From Chondrosia reniformis (Eukaryota > Porifera > Demospongiae > Chondrillida > Chondrillidae): 64,000 nt of DNA. Location of the stretch: contig OX359192.1 in assembly GCA_947172415.1 (NCBI GenBank), positions 1,676,501-1,740,500 on the forward strand, read 5' to 3'. Below are positions 35,551 to 48,000 of the stretch, piece after piece. The number at the start of each line of letters is the position of its first letter. Within the stretch, counting starts at the first letter, position 1. Under the pieces are notes generated by a model that was given only the letters and a program-made list of their open reading frames with translations, searched no databases and was not told the origin of the DNA. The position numbers and the translations under genes were made by a program.

Positions 35551-37597
35551 ATGGATGAAATATCCCCACTAAAGGTAAGAGATATCATCAAACTGACGTC
35601 CACTAGCAGGAGATTAATATAGCCATTGTTGAGCACAGAATGTGAGTCTCGCCAATGTTTTACTTTAGAGACCTCGTGGCCGGCCCAGAGGGTCCACCAG
35701 AAAAATGGCAAAGTTAATAAAGGACCCGAATGCTCCAAAGCGACCCGCAACTGCCTACCTACTCTTTTGTCAAGAGCAACGAGAGAAAATGAAGCGGTCC
35801 TACCCGACACTGAACTTTTCGGAGGTTACTCGAGAATTAGGATACAAGTGGAGTGAAATGCCATATGAACAGAAAAAGGCAAGCTTTGACAGACAGATAG
35901 ATTGTGATTAGATTTGTTGGTTTAGCCTGATAAAAGTTTGTTTATGATTCTTGAAGTAAATTTGAAAACTTTTCCTTTCCTTCATTGATGGTTAGTTTTT
36001 ATTTTAAGTCTTTGCTTGGCACGTTGAGAACATGCACATATAACACATAGTATTAGCCATTCCTATAGTATTAATGTAATTTTTTGTTATACTGTATGTA
36101 GAAATATATTGAAGAAGCTGAAAGCCAGAGAGGAAGATACTTAAAAGAGTTTGAAGAATATCAAAAGAGTGAAGCTTATAAGCAGTTTATGAAGAATAAA
36201 TTTGAGGGTGAAAATGCCATACAAAGAGCACCTCAACATCTAAGTATACGTATGTAAGAGTGACAGCATAGGTGACAGTGTATGTGTACGTATCTACGTA
36301 TGTCAGAGTGACAGCATAGGTGACAGTGTATGTGTATCTATGTATGTCAGAGTGACAGCATAGGTGACAGTGTATGTGTACCTATGTATGTCAGAGTGAC
36401 AGTGTACAGTGCTTGGAGTTTGGATGTTGTATTCTGCAATTATGTAAAGTAGGCACTATCTAAAGTTATGTAATAGCAATAAGCTCTGGATATTCATTGT
36501 TACTCCATTTTCGGTATCTCTTTGTAGTCTGTAGTTTGTTACTGTATTTGTACATGTACGACTATCATGTCCTTACAAATAGCAATTTGCATTTCCATAC
36601 AATCCTGTTCCATTAACTCTTCAGCCATTGGTATGATTTATATGCTATACAGCGGATTTTCAGAGGGAATCTGGTTTGTCGGCATCAGTCGTGGATGGCC
36701 AATTTCCTCACAGCCAATTGGAGGAAGAATCAATGGTAATGGGAGAAGAAGGTAAAAGTGAATTTGGTTCTGGAAACAACCTAAGTATATCAAATATCTT
36801 TACACAAGAGTTTTTGGATCATAGCAAAGGTAATTTTCTTACATGCTACTTTAGAGTAAAGGCCTATAGGGAACTAAACTAGTGAGAGCTTTGGATGAGG
36901 ATACAAGAGTCTTCTCCTTCTACTTTTATACTAGTGCAGACCATGCATTGATTCTCATGTCTTGATAGAATAACGGTTTATCTTTGAACTTTGGATCACC
37001 TACAAAGTAGATATAGCTGCATGGTTTAATTATCTGTTGGACATATTGACCCTTATTGGTGAACCATCTAAATTTATGATCGATCAGTAGAGTACAGTTA
37101 AATGAAATCCTAATTGTATGAAATTAATACTTTGTCAAAATAATGTGTAGCAACTACAACTGACAAACACACAACCAAGTGATCCAATATGTGTATAATG
37201 CATTCAGCCACTCTTTATAGCACTCTTCTCTTTAACTATAGCTTTAGATGAAGACCTAAAGGCTTTACAGCAAACAAGTACCGAACTTGAGGAGTCCAAC
37301 TCGCTGCTCAGTCATCACATTGATGAGCTAAAGGCAAACATGAAGGGACTAGAACACGATGTCAGAGAACAGCAGGAGAAGAATAACGTCATCGAAGCTC
37401 ATTTAGATAACCTCAAAAGAAACCTAGTTTCAGTTCTTCAGGGTTTTCCCCTTGCCACATTTCCTCATCCCCTAAATACAGCCAATGTAATGGATTATAT
37501 GAGGGAACTGAAGTTGTTATGGCAAAAGGACCCTAACTCGCATCGTCACTTAGTTCAAAGAGCAAAAGAAGTGATTATGAGCACCCAAACATTGTGA
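35551..37597 (+). CDS. HMG20: HMG20-type HMG-box protein with N-terminal AT-hook
   Basis: Exons 35551-35574, 35669-35878, 36102-36243, 36653-36829 and 37242-37597 give 302 residues (vertebrate HMG20A/B are 317-347). Residues about 9-20 read RPRGRPRGSTRK, an AT-hook. The HMG box follows (KDPNAPKRPATAYLLF, ELGYKWSEMPYEQKKKYIEE), then the HMG20-typical EFEEYQKSEAYKQF, an acidic linker and a C-terminal coiled coil (about 185-260) ending near ELKLLWQKDPNSHRHL. HMG20 proteins are nuclear subunits of LSD1-CoREST repressor complexes. The exon 2-3 junction needs a GC-AG intron: AAAAAG|GCAAGC at 35879, in the middle of the HMG box, restoring QKKKYIEEAE. The first ATG could have further 5' exons that I did not find. 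Confidence 0.85.
36244..36405. repeat. 44-48 bp tandem repeat in HMG20 intron 3
   Basis: About 3.3 copies of a unit containing AGAGTGACAGCATAGGTGACAG and GTGTACGTAT, starting right after the donor of exon 3. Confidence 0.8.
36838..36925 (+). repeat. R1 repeat fragment in HMG20 intron 4
   Basis: Shares ACTTTAGAGTAAAGGC, GGAACTAAAC and GAGAGCTTTGGATGAGG with the fuller copy at 49850-50080. Confidence 0.65.
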
Positions 37598-39979
37598 AAC
37601 CAACATTTACTGTGTACATTTTAACATACTACATAACTGGAATTTTGTAGTAATTACTGTATACTACATGATTTTAGTAAAAGAAGCAGTTTGCAGATGT
37701 AATGTTTGTGATTTGATTTACAAATGTATGAAGCATAATAATTTATTGCAGATGACCATTTTAAGTACATGTATTACTAAATGTGGGTACGTAGCTAATA
37801 AAAATAAAGGCAAAGGGTGCGACTTTATTATATTAACTCAAACATAGAACACTCCATAACTTAGAATAAGCATAGAAATTACATAGCTCTACATAGCTAA
37901 ATTAGCTGGCCACTGTGAATCAGAAGGGCCTGCAGGTTTTACATTATGTTAAAGCTTCACCTTGTGTGCAAGTTGCAAAATGGTCTGTATATATATATAC
38001 ATAACCAGGTAGCCATGCATGCGCTGGAATGCAGTCAAACTTCATGGTCTAGACTTACTGTGTAACAAGAAGGCATTGTAACCCCCAAAGAAGTTGTTAT
38101 TCAATTAGTATACACCTAATTAGACACCAATCCGACCAAAACATGTTATTACCATCAACCACTGTCATGTGCTGTTACAGTGAAAAAGTTAGACCGAAGT
38201 GTCAATGAAAAGTTAATAATAATACAGTTTCTCCTCCTATAGCACAGTTGCAGTTAGGTCCTATTCATAAGGACATTCACACACATTACATTACTTTATA
38301 CATCAAATGTTTGTTTCTTCATGTATGATCTCAATTGGGATCAGCTGACTAGGTGAAGATACTGCTTGACTTACATGTGAGAAGTTTGTTCTTGTTGTAT
38401 TATTAATAATAATACAACATTTGAAAACAAATGACTAATACACACAGTTGACAGGGGAGATAAATTGAAAGTTTGTTCTACATATGAGAGCCACATAAAC
38501 AATTGATTACATTATTTCAAATTGAATGGTTGCCAGGGAACTGCACCTGGTTGTTATGGAGACATTTCTATATAAAATAAATTGGAATTAAAGGTAGGCC
38601 ATACAGAAGCAAACTAGATTATGTATAATGTAAGCACATTTAAGCTACTTTCTATTTACACCTCACACGTACCAACACTGTATCCAACTGGTATACCTTC
38701 ACAGGGATCCATTCCAGCCCCTAGTAGCTATGGCTATACGTATGTGCACTCATTTGGGAGAGTGGCTTCCATTTCAATCTAGGTCAATTTAAATGTAGCC
38801 TCTAAGTAGCTACAGAAACAAAAATAGAACAATTTGTACAATTTAGCTACCAACTATTGTCAAAGCCAATAATCTTGTTCAAAGGGATTGTACAGTTTCA
38901 TAGCCAAATAGCAAGGGAAACTGATAGAATACAGAGAGCCTGGTAATTAAGTACACTACACTACTCCCTCAACTGAACAATGGTAGCTAGGAGTTAGTAG
39001 TTACTAGGAACTGGCAGACATGCAAATCTTGTTGTCCCATTGTACAGATGTAACCCAGCTCCTTCACTGTTGTTATACTCACTGCTGATTCCATCAAATG
39101 GCTCTTGATCCAATACTTTACTTCACTATCTTTTATGACCTGAATAGGTTAATCCAATAACTTTGATGACTGCCTACCACACAGTACTTCTTCTTTCTTA
39201 ATTGGACATGTTGCTAGGTAACATACATTCAATTTCCATGACAATTTTTCTGTTAATAGATAAATGTACAGCAAATAAAGTATGGGTTCCACGATAAACC
39301 ATCTACTTGTATAATCACATTTGTACTTGAAGCACAAAGTACATAATGAACAGTCACACAAGCAACTATTCCTACATGAGGTAAAGATGCTAATTAATAT
39401 GCTAAACAAGATGACCTACCAATCAGTGTAGTTTAGGTACAACTAGGCAACTAAACTCTTCACTATAGCAACGGCCATTTTGGATTCGCTAAATGATTGA
39501 GCAATAGCAAGAAAATGTAGTTACGCACGCTCACATAATAAATAGCTACATATATATATACGAAAGTACATAAGCATGCCTTTCTAATATACCTTTATAG
39601 ATATGACGATTAAGGATCGCGTAATTCATTATATCCTGAATCCTTGCTTCCCAATGTCGATCCTATGAAACTATGTCAATTCATGTGCTTGCAATAGATT
39701 GTGCATAAATATTATGTTAAAATAAACGATTACTGCTTAAGATATTAACAGAGCTTCAATAATATATTGTCTATTAATTGATTTTTAAGCACTTCTTTTC
39801 ATGGGGCTGAATAGCCAAGCCTGAGCTCAATAACAATAACAAGTTGCTGAATAGGTCGGGGCATGTACTACATGTTGTCTATTGTTCTCGAACATGACAT
39901 CGAAAACAATAAACAAAATTTTGCTTCCACGATTTTCCGCCAAGTTTACGATGTTTCCCGCCGACAATTTCTAATAAAT
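37598..39979. other. AT-rich spacer after HMG20 with X-box-like motifs
   Basis: HMG20 poly(A) candidates (AATAAAAATAAA) lie at about 37797. The rest shows no convincing gene on either strand apart from the tentative minus-strand exon listed next. GTTGCTAGGTAAC (39210-39222) is a textbook RFX X-box palindrome, and GTTGCCAGGGAAC with GGTTGTTATGGAGAC (38528-38566) are two looser ones. Confidence 0.4.
38987..39139 (-). other. Tentative minus-strand terminal exon
   Basis: On the minus strand an acceptor CCTATTCAG is followed by 50 open codons and a TAG at 38987-38989, including KYWIKSHLMES and KELGYICTMGQQDLHVCQFL. Composition looks coding, but I found no upstream exon with matching phase and do not recognise the family. 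It may be chance. Confidence 0.2.
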
Positions 39980-41139
39980 AGTCGAGAAAATTTTCAGTCT
40001 TTGGCCTCCGGGCTATCAACTCTGGAGGTCTACTTTGGTGTGGATCGATGCGCCAACCGTGGTAGGAGCACGACCATGGTACCATGCGACAAAGGGTCAT
40101 CGGTGTTCGTATAGTGGGGTGGTCTCTCTACCTATGGGTTAGTGCCTGGAGATGTATCTCACTATTAATCCTGCTTGTGTGTTAAATTGGCACTTGCGGA
40201 TTCTTGCTATACGACCCGTACCTGGAGGAGCGTGGGTCCAGTGCCACTACGTAGTCGGTCAGGAACCCCTGTTGTAGGCTGCAGCTTCAGGTTGGTTTGG
40301 AAGGAATTTGCATTTGTATTTGTATTCAGTATACATCAATGTAGTATTTCATTGTATATCATGTATTTTCAATTCTTTTCTTATAGTTCATTGAACTGAT
40401 GGGTCCCTACTCTAAAGCGCCTGGCCGATCCCAATGAGCTAAAGTCTGTGTGCAGTGTTCCCAAGCTACGTTGTGTGCACATGATGATTCTCATTGGTGG
40501 GAGTTTGTGGTCCGCCAGGGTCGGGCTTGTTCTGTTCGTAGCGTGGCAGGGCAAGACTAGTAACTGGTCATAGGACGGTCAGGTACGCCGGATCGCTCCC
40601 GTGCAACTTCTCTTACGACGCAAGTAGTGGAAGTGTCAAACAGAGTTGAGAAACCGGAGGCCATTTGGGGCACAAAGTACTTCTACCTCCTCGTGGTGTG
40701 CCCTGGGGTCACCTTTACACTCAGTAAAGTGATGCGAAAGGAAGTACAGCAGCACCGTTCCAGTAACACTCAAAAGGAGAAAAACAGCATGGTCGAAGAG
40801 CTTGTTCAAGAACTACATTGTTTAAACGTTTTTTTAATCTTAAAACCATGTATACATGTATATTTCAAAATTGTTAAACAAAAATGATCATTGTGCAGTG
40901 GTTACATACAATTCGGGTGAATTCATAAATGAGATTGGTATAATAAGATATATATAGCTACATTAAAATATAACTCAGCTCATCGCAAATGCATACATCT
41001 GTCTAAGCATTTAGTATACTCTTGTAAATTATTGCATAACAATCTCAAGTATTATAAAATTCATACTTATGTCTCTTAAATTAATATTGCGGCAACGCTG
41101 CAGGACATGTATCATAAATGTCAATCGTGTAACACTGTT
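39980..41139. other. GC-richer stretch, no assignable gene
   Basis: Bases about 39980-40640 are clearly GC-richer than the surroundings, with several half-open frames and stops in all of them. It could be a decayed gene or element. A segment near 40675-40765 (CTTCTACCTCCTCGTGGTGTG, GATGCGAAAGGAAGTACAG) recurs in degraded form at 41399-41450. Nothing firm. Confidence 0.3.
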
Positions 41140-41396
41140 GTAAGAGTAAAAAAAGAAAGTAAAACGAAAAAGGAAAAAAAAAGAAGGAAAGTAAACGAAA
41201 AAGGAAAAAAAGAAAAAAGAAGGAAAGTAGACGAAAAAGGAAAAAAGAAAAAAGAAGGAAAGTAGACGAAAAAGGAAAAAAGAAAAAAGAAGGAAAGTAG
41301 ACGAAAAAGGAAAAAAGAAAAAAGAAGGAAAGTAGACGAAAAAGGAAAAAAGAAAAAAGAAGGAAAGTAAACGAAAAAGGAAAAAAGGGAAAAAGG
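41140..41396. repeat. Purine-rich 35-bp tandem repeat
   Basis: About seven imperfect copies of a unit containing GAAGGAAAGTAGACGAAAAA, entirely A/G apart from single C and T bases. It gives a spurious Phe-rich open frame on the minus strand. Confidence 0.85.
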
Positions 41397-41983
41397 ACCA
41401 CTTCTACCCTCCTCTGGTGTGTCCTGTCAGATGATGCGAAAAGGAGCACAGTAAAGCTTTACACGACTGAATGACGGATCAATTAGACTAGTAAACTCTT
41501 GATTATTACATGTACATTTTACCATGACTTGTACATAAATAGTAGTCCAGTTCAAGCTACAGAAAGTACACTACAATCAAGCACACAGTGAAGTTAAAAT
41601 GCCTAGTACTATATATACATATGACTATTATATTGAATAGTGCAAGTAGTATTTGTATGACTACATAGCTCAATTGTAGTTAGTGGTATATATGTTGTAT
41701 AAAATGCAGTTTTCTTAGTACATATATATGCTAACTCCAAAATATTTATGTATATAAGTTATTGCTTATGGTTTGATTATCACAACACAAATTTCCATAT
41801 ACAACATGCAGAATTAATTCAGGCAATTAGTTATATATATATCATAGATGATTTAGACTATCCATGGTTGTATATATGCATGATTATGTTACGTGACCAC
41901 ATACGTAGTAATAATGTAAGTGCATATATATATACTGTTTAGTTGAACATTTCAGTTTTAAAATGCTATCAGCTCTAAGTCCA
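41397..41983. other. AT-rich spacer
   Basis: Begins with the degraded duplicate of 40675-40765; otherwise no gene or clear element seen. Confidence 0.4.
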
Positions 41984-44808
41984 TTATCTCATGCTATTAA
42001 CATTGTCAGACACTTCCAAGGTTTCTTGACTGCCTAATGCTTTTAGCAACTTATACTGGGCTCCAACTATTTGAGCTCCATCTATTGATATAACCAGAGC
42101 ATTAGCTACTTCTCCGTCACTTGAATCCAACATTCCTTCAACACTGTATCTGTATTTCCCATCAAATGTCTCAAAGAGTGAGTTTTGAATAATGAAGGAT
42201 CCAAATCCTATTACTTCAGGACAGGATACATATGCCCCCCTATAAATTGCATCAGCCGTATCATTGCTCACATTCTTTAGAGTTATCTTGATGTTTGTTG
42301 CGATGACCAGTGTAGTCGGATAGTGTGGTAAGAGGAAAGATGACGACTGGAGGCTTTTGAGTATGTTGTCTTCAGAACCAGTTAATGGTGCAAAGTCACT
42401 TCCCGTCTCATTACGAATTTCTTTTAGAAGCTAATATAATAGGGGGAAGGTAGGTATGCATAGCTCCTCCTAAATATCTGGTGATATATATATTAATCTA
42501 AGAGATGTATGGACTGCTTTTAAGTCATATGCATTCAATGCACATTTTATCATACCTATATATTGAAACAGTTTTGTATGTATTACTTATATACAATTAA
42601 CGTAGAGAAACTGTACATATTGTACATATACATATACAGATATTTGTATGAACATGTACGTTAACTTACCGATATAATGTATTCATTTTCATAAATAAGA
42701 GGGTTAAACCATTCCCTATTTATTGTAAGGAAGTACAATCTTGCTGAAACCTTAACTGGAATAGTATCCTCTAGCCAAGGAGTGTAGCAATTCTCACAGC
42801 CATCACAAGTGTCTGCTGATGCTATTAAATGTAGGAATGGTTTTGTATGAATGTGGTTAGAAGAATTCAGTCGAGATGCTACCTCCTCAAGAGTTTCGTC
42901 TTCTGCTTGCCATTCAAAGAGCACTGTCCTTTCAGTTAATGCACTTGATAATGAATCAGCTGTCTCATTACTTCTATTGAATGAAGATAAAACAAGTCTA
43001 TTTTCTAACACAGTTGCCCTGTCACTAAGCTCTGATTTTCTCTGGTCAAATTCTGCAGTTTGTAGAGTGCTTTCATCAGTATTAAATGATATGTAAGCTG
43101 CAATAAAACTTTGAGAAGTATTCGTAAACATTTCTTCTAAAATCTGAACTTCAGTACAATTTCCTACTCCAGCCCTACAAAGTAGTCTGGACTCCTGTAG
43201 TCTGTTGACTACTTGTTCTATTTCTGCTTGAGCTTCGTCCAATGCTGTCTTCAGCTCCTCTAACTCTGCTGTACGGTTGAGTACATCGGACGCATTGGAT
43301 GCTCCATCAATGGCTGCAATTTCCAAAAGGATTTGCCCAAGTCGGTAGTAAAGCTGATCTCTGGAATTTTGTGTACTATATAGATGTATAAATACATAAG
43401 AATAAGATGTAAGCTATATATATGTAAGTGTATATAAGGACTGAGTCCCAACATTATATATTACATTTATTACAAGAGCTACATCAACACATTTATATAA
43501 TAAACCTCGTGCATAGACAGCAACCAGATGAGGAGGGAGAGGAGTTATTACAATTCTATTTATTGCAGGATTATCCCTCTCCTTTGTTCTTTAGACATGG
43601 AAAGCAATCAAAGACTTCCAAGGACTGGGATGGTATGCGGAACTCTAAACCACACCATTTATCATCAGACAGGTCCCAAATATCATGCAACTTTATGTTC
43701 TTGCACTTTGGACTTAAGAGAGTACAGTTTGTATGTCAGTCACGTAAAGATATACAAATACGTACCTATCTAAATAGCTACTATACAGATTTTGTGGCAT
43801 TAGGGGAACCGATACATGCACTCTCCAGGCTAAAGGTACCAAACTTGATAAGCCTGTGTTTAACTATATACTGTATGGAAATAGCCCTGCAACAGTCACA
43901 TATACATATATATTGAGAAAACAATTTAGATTTTCATAGACCTACTTTTTATAGAAAGCCCTTTCCCACTCTTCTGGTGATAAAGTCACTGGTATCAAGT
44001 CTTCTTCATCTGGATACTGGTATACCAGCAGCTGTCTCACTGCTCTATAGCTGCTGACAGCATTAAGAAGCAAGGACGAGTCAAACATTATTCCACCTTC
44101 CATTAGTAGCTGTTCCACATAACGTTTACTCCCGAAAATTTCCCATTTTTGATAGGCGCTGTCAACTTTATTATTTAGTATTTCTTGATTTGCATTGTAC
44201 CATTCTTCAAATTCTGCTTCTGTGAGATCATCTTGTTGTCGTCTGACGGTATCTTCATATATGATTTTCTCTTCAAAGTACAACACTTTATATCTGTCAT
44301 ACAAGGTTAATAGTGGTACTTCAATAATATCTCCTATAGGGTCAGGGTCACGCACTTCTTCAATTAGTTTGCATACATTAGCCTCGGCCTCATCACTACG
44401 TGAATGAGTTTGAGCTTGCTTCTCTATAAGATCTACTACCTCTAGGTGCTTTCGTGAAAATATCTCGCTATTTGGCCATCTGCAGGTACTGATAATTTTA
44501 TCAGGGCGAGAGGGTAGACTGTCTGCAAGCCTATATACTAAGAAGTAACTACGATCTCGCTCTTTAATCCGGTCAAGATTCACCTGGGGACTGGAAATTA
44601 GCGAAGGTAGTGAAAATGCTCTAGTGAACACACTGCTCCACACATTGTTGGATTCAGCACAAGTGCACAGACCACCGGTGCATCCCGAGGATTGAATTAG
44701 GTTTTGTAGACTCTCCAAAATACTGACCAAATAGACATTGGAACCAAGCAATTCACCAGTTACAGTAGAGATTGACATTAAAACACACAACTTTACCAAG
44801 ATGTGCAT
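41984..44808 (-). CDS. Secreted protein of unknown function (666 residues)
   Basis: Minus-strand exons 44808-43946, 43360-42670 and 42430-41984 join in phase to 666 residues. I chose the ATG at 44808 because it opens a clean signal peptide (MHILVKLCVLMSISTVTGEL); an upstream in-frame ATG would add about 29 residues. The early part has a Cys cluster (SSGCTGGLCTCAES). The middle has a predicted coiled coil (about 300-345, LEELKTALDEAQAEIEQVV), N-glycosylation sites (NRT, NTS, NRS) and the motif CDGCENCYTPW. The last exon looks like a beta-rich domain. There is no transmembrane segment at the end, so it is probably secreted. I do not recognise the family. Confidence 0.75.
43571..43712 (-). other. 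Candidate alternative last exon inside intron 1 of the secreted gene
   Basis: On the minus strand a pyrimidine-rich acceptor (TACTCTCTTAAG) opens an exon whose phase matches the donor of exon 1. It encodes 46 residues including LHDIWDLSDDKWCGLEFRIP and FDCFPCLKNKGEG, then TAA. AATAAA follows eight bases after the stop (43558-43563). It would give a truncated isoform of about 334 residues. Confidence 0.4.
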
Positions 44809-45098
44809 GGTACAGCCACGCAAAGCAACTTGGGAATACCACTTAGCTACTGAATTAGGGCCTATAGCTATTGTACTAGCTATTATACGTAACATAGAAG
44901 ATACAAGCTATTAGGACTATATACCTAATTGTGTTAAGTGACTTAATAGATATTGCACCAATATGCTATGTGTTGTAAGTGCTAACCTAATGCATCATCT
45001 ATGGACACAATCTAAAATTTTATTATCCGTCAATATGCGAGATAAATACGTTGGTCACCGTTACCGGACTTTCTACTTGTTTAGCCAAATTTCAGGTT
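44809..45098. promoter_or_regulatory. Shared 5' region between divergent secreted and Brambleberry-like genes
   Basis: 290 bp separate the two start codons, which point away from each other. No TATA box or CpG cluster is evident. A bidirectional promoter is inferred from the spacing alone. Confidence 0.35.
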
Positions 45099-48000
45099 AT
45101 GTATTCCAATGCATTAACGGTAATCTTTCCTATACTACTGAATTACATCACTGCAAATGAGGACCTGGTCCAATGGGAGGAGATTGGAGAGTGTTTTAGA
45201 AAGGCCGTAAAACGAGCTGACTGTGAAAGCCTGTCGCCAGGTGAGATACGCAGCATGCATATTCCTCCAAAGGTTACTTTGAATGCCTAAATGTGCGCAG
45301 CTATGAAAGTTTAAACACTTATATTATGCGAGAACAAGCCTTTGTGACTAGGAATTTCCACACTCAAATTAAAGAATTTGGTTTCATTTGACTATATAGT
45401 GTACGTGTTATATTATGTGCTGAAACATAGTCTGCTACGTGAATAATAAACCATCAGCTGTAGTTGTACCTTTAGCGGCTCAGACTCGGTCCAAGACTAT
45501 CTCTACTCAGTCCAAGACTGTCTCTACGGTTAGGTACTGTAGACAGTCTAAAGGCACAACTAAAGCTGATACAAATTCAGGACACAAACAGAAGCACACG
45601 CCTATATATTGTGTGTCGAAGGCATGAACCATTCACTGTAATTGAGTTAATTATCATGAATTTCAATGACCTTGTAGATGAGAGATTTTTCCTGCAACTC
45701 GACTTTACAAACTGCTATCTCTCTATGTTGGACTTTCCAATTATTGATTGTACTAATATGAGTAGAGAGCTGTGTTCGGAGAAGCTCACATTACCTGCAT
45801 TCAGACCTCATGAAAGTGTTTTCAGCAAGTTTCACAGCAATTTACGGCAGCTCTGCATCCAAGCTTCTGTGAGTGATTGCATCTAACTGTGTGATCATTA
45901 CCAGCAACAGTGTTAACAGTATAGATTGTTACTATTTTTTGGTGGAAATGTGTTACCTGCACAAGCTCAAAGGCTGTCATGGTGTGGTCTAATCCAGTGA
46001 TTGTTCAGAAGAGTTTGTATTCTAAGCTCTAACTTTTGACATATGCAAGGGGTTCATACAGAATCCTGGAAAACCTGGGATTTCCCCCCCCCCCCTAGAG
46101 TTGATAATATACGTATATACGTAGGAGAGAGATACGTATGTATGAATAACCATTTACTACATGCTATGCCTACTCTGTAATAAATTTAAAAAGACTATAG
46201 CGAACTAAACCTTGGTGAGAGCTTGGGATGAGGATACAGTAGTCCTTATTCTTCTGCTCCACTGGGTCAGACAGCTGTTTCTGGGAATTCCACCCTTCAT
46301 CAGTGACCCTGGGAATCTTTGTCTTCTTGTTGATCCTTTGTACATATGTAGTTTACAGTTATAATTATTCAGCTGAATGCATGCACATACGTACATGTCA
46401 GAGTATTTCATGAACACTTTTATAGAACCATCTATGGAGAAGTAACCTGAAGTCAAAAGTAACAAATCTGCATAGTTACTCTAGTAGAACATTGGAAGGT
46501 TTGATAGAAACTCTAATGAACCAGAAGGAACTGATTGAAAATCAGATGGTATCACTGTCTAATCAGGGAGAAATCTACAAGCAGACAAAACAGGTACGTA
46601 TGCTTGTGTCACTTTGTAAATTAGTCTGATTAGAAGGCAATTTTGTGAAAGTTGTTAACTTGAACAAGTTTGCCTTCAACATCATAGCATATTAATCAAT
46701 TCATAGCTTTGAAATGGTTCATCTTCAGTTTTTGAGCCTGCAGTTAATTTCTTGACGTTTCTCTATCCTGAGGGTCTTCTTCAATAAAAACTAAATCAAA
46801 GATAACTTTGGCTCAGCTAAAGGAAATCCCTATTATGCAAAACAAAGTATAATAATGTTTAGTCTGTGAATGTAATTTGGAGGTAAAACGTTAAAAACTA
46901 AGTCTGAACTACATGTGTTCAGTTCACTGAAATACGTACGTAACTTGCATGTACATTAGAGAAGGTGGAGTTCAAGTTTGTGTTACATACCAGATTGGAT
47001 TCTTGTTGTAGATAAGGCAGAGTATTGAGAGTCAAAGAGAAACTGTGAACTCTTCATTCTCAGCCCTTCATTGTTACATAAGTGATCAAATGGCATCACT
47101 GAAATATACAGGATCTCAGCTACAAAGTCTAGTGAAGATGGTTCAACACATTTCTGTGTTTATATTAGGTACGTACATACGTACGTATATATGTCTCATC
47201 ATTTAACTCTGGATTTTACCCCACCCACTCATGTCTCCTGAGGAGTGCATGAGACATCATAGCTTTAAGATTGGCTACAGATCTCAGTCTTTTTTCATAC
47301 ATACGTATATACATATGCATAATAGAAAATGCAACTGAACTGTTAATATTAGTTGTGACCTACAGTACGTACATACATACGTGTGTATGTGTTCTGTTGC
47401 CTAGTGCATTTCACTTTTGACTATAGTCGGCTCCTCTGATCCATATTCCATAGGATACAGCTAATGACCTGATTAGCATGGTGTCCTGATTTAGGATGTC
47501 AGTTATTCCGTGTGTGCATTTCACTTCTTTGTTGTGCTTTGGTAATAATAGCTGTGCGCTTGACCCTGATAATCTGTCTCTCCTCATTATTAGGTGAATT
47601 ATCAGTTGTCCGGATAATTTTCACCACTGCCTTTATTGCTGTGTTTTGGGCCTGCCTGTCAGCACCTCATGAGGCTAAAGGTTCTCTCAAGTATTTAGCT
47701 TCAGTAGTGCTGGCTCACCTTATATTTGGAATTATCTTAAACTTGCTTGTAAAATTTGAATTGCTATCGGCCGGTCAAGTAAGCTTTCTATATCATAGTA
47801 TAGAGTCATGTATAGTGCATCTCGGATATGTCCCAGCTTAATGTGCTAAACTGAAAAATCTACCTGGATTTGTCCTGAACACAAATCTGCCACACCATTT
47901 GTGGCAGATATATTCATAGAATGAAGGATTTTCTTAAGTGTGTATTTCATAATTAGGTAATACCTTGCACCTGACATAATTCATCTGATTGGATATTAAA

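Noticed and set aside
41081..41449. Phe-rich minus-strand open frame
   Set aside because: Complement of the purine-rich tandem repeat.
43428..43916. 162-residue plus-strand frame in intron 1 of the secreted gene
   Set aside because: No start context, splice partners or domain. The minus strand of the same stretch has the better coding signal.
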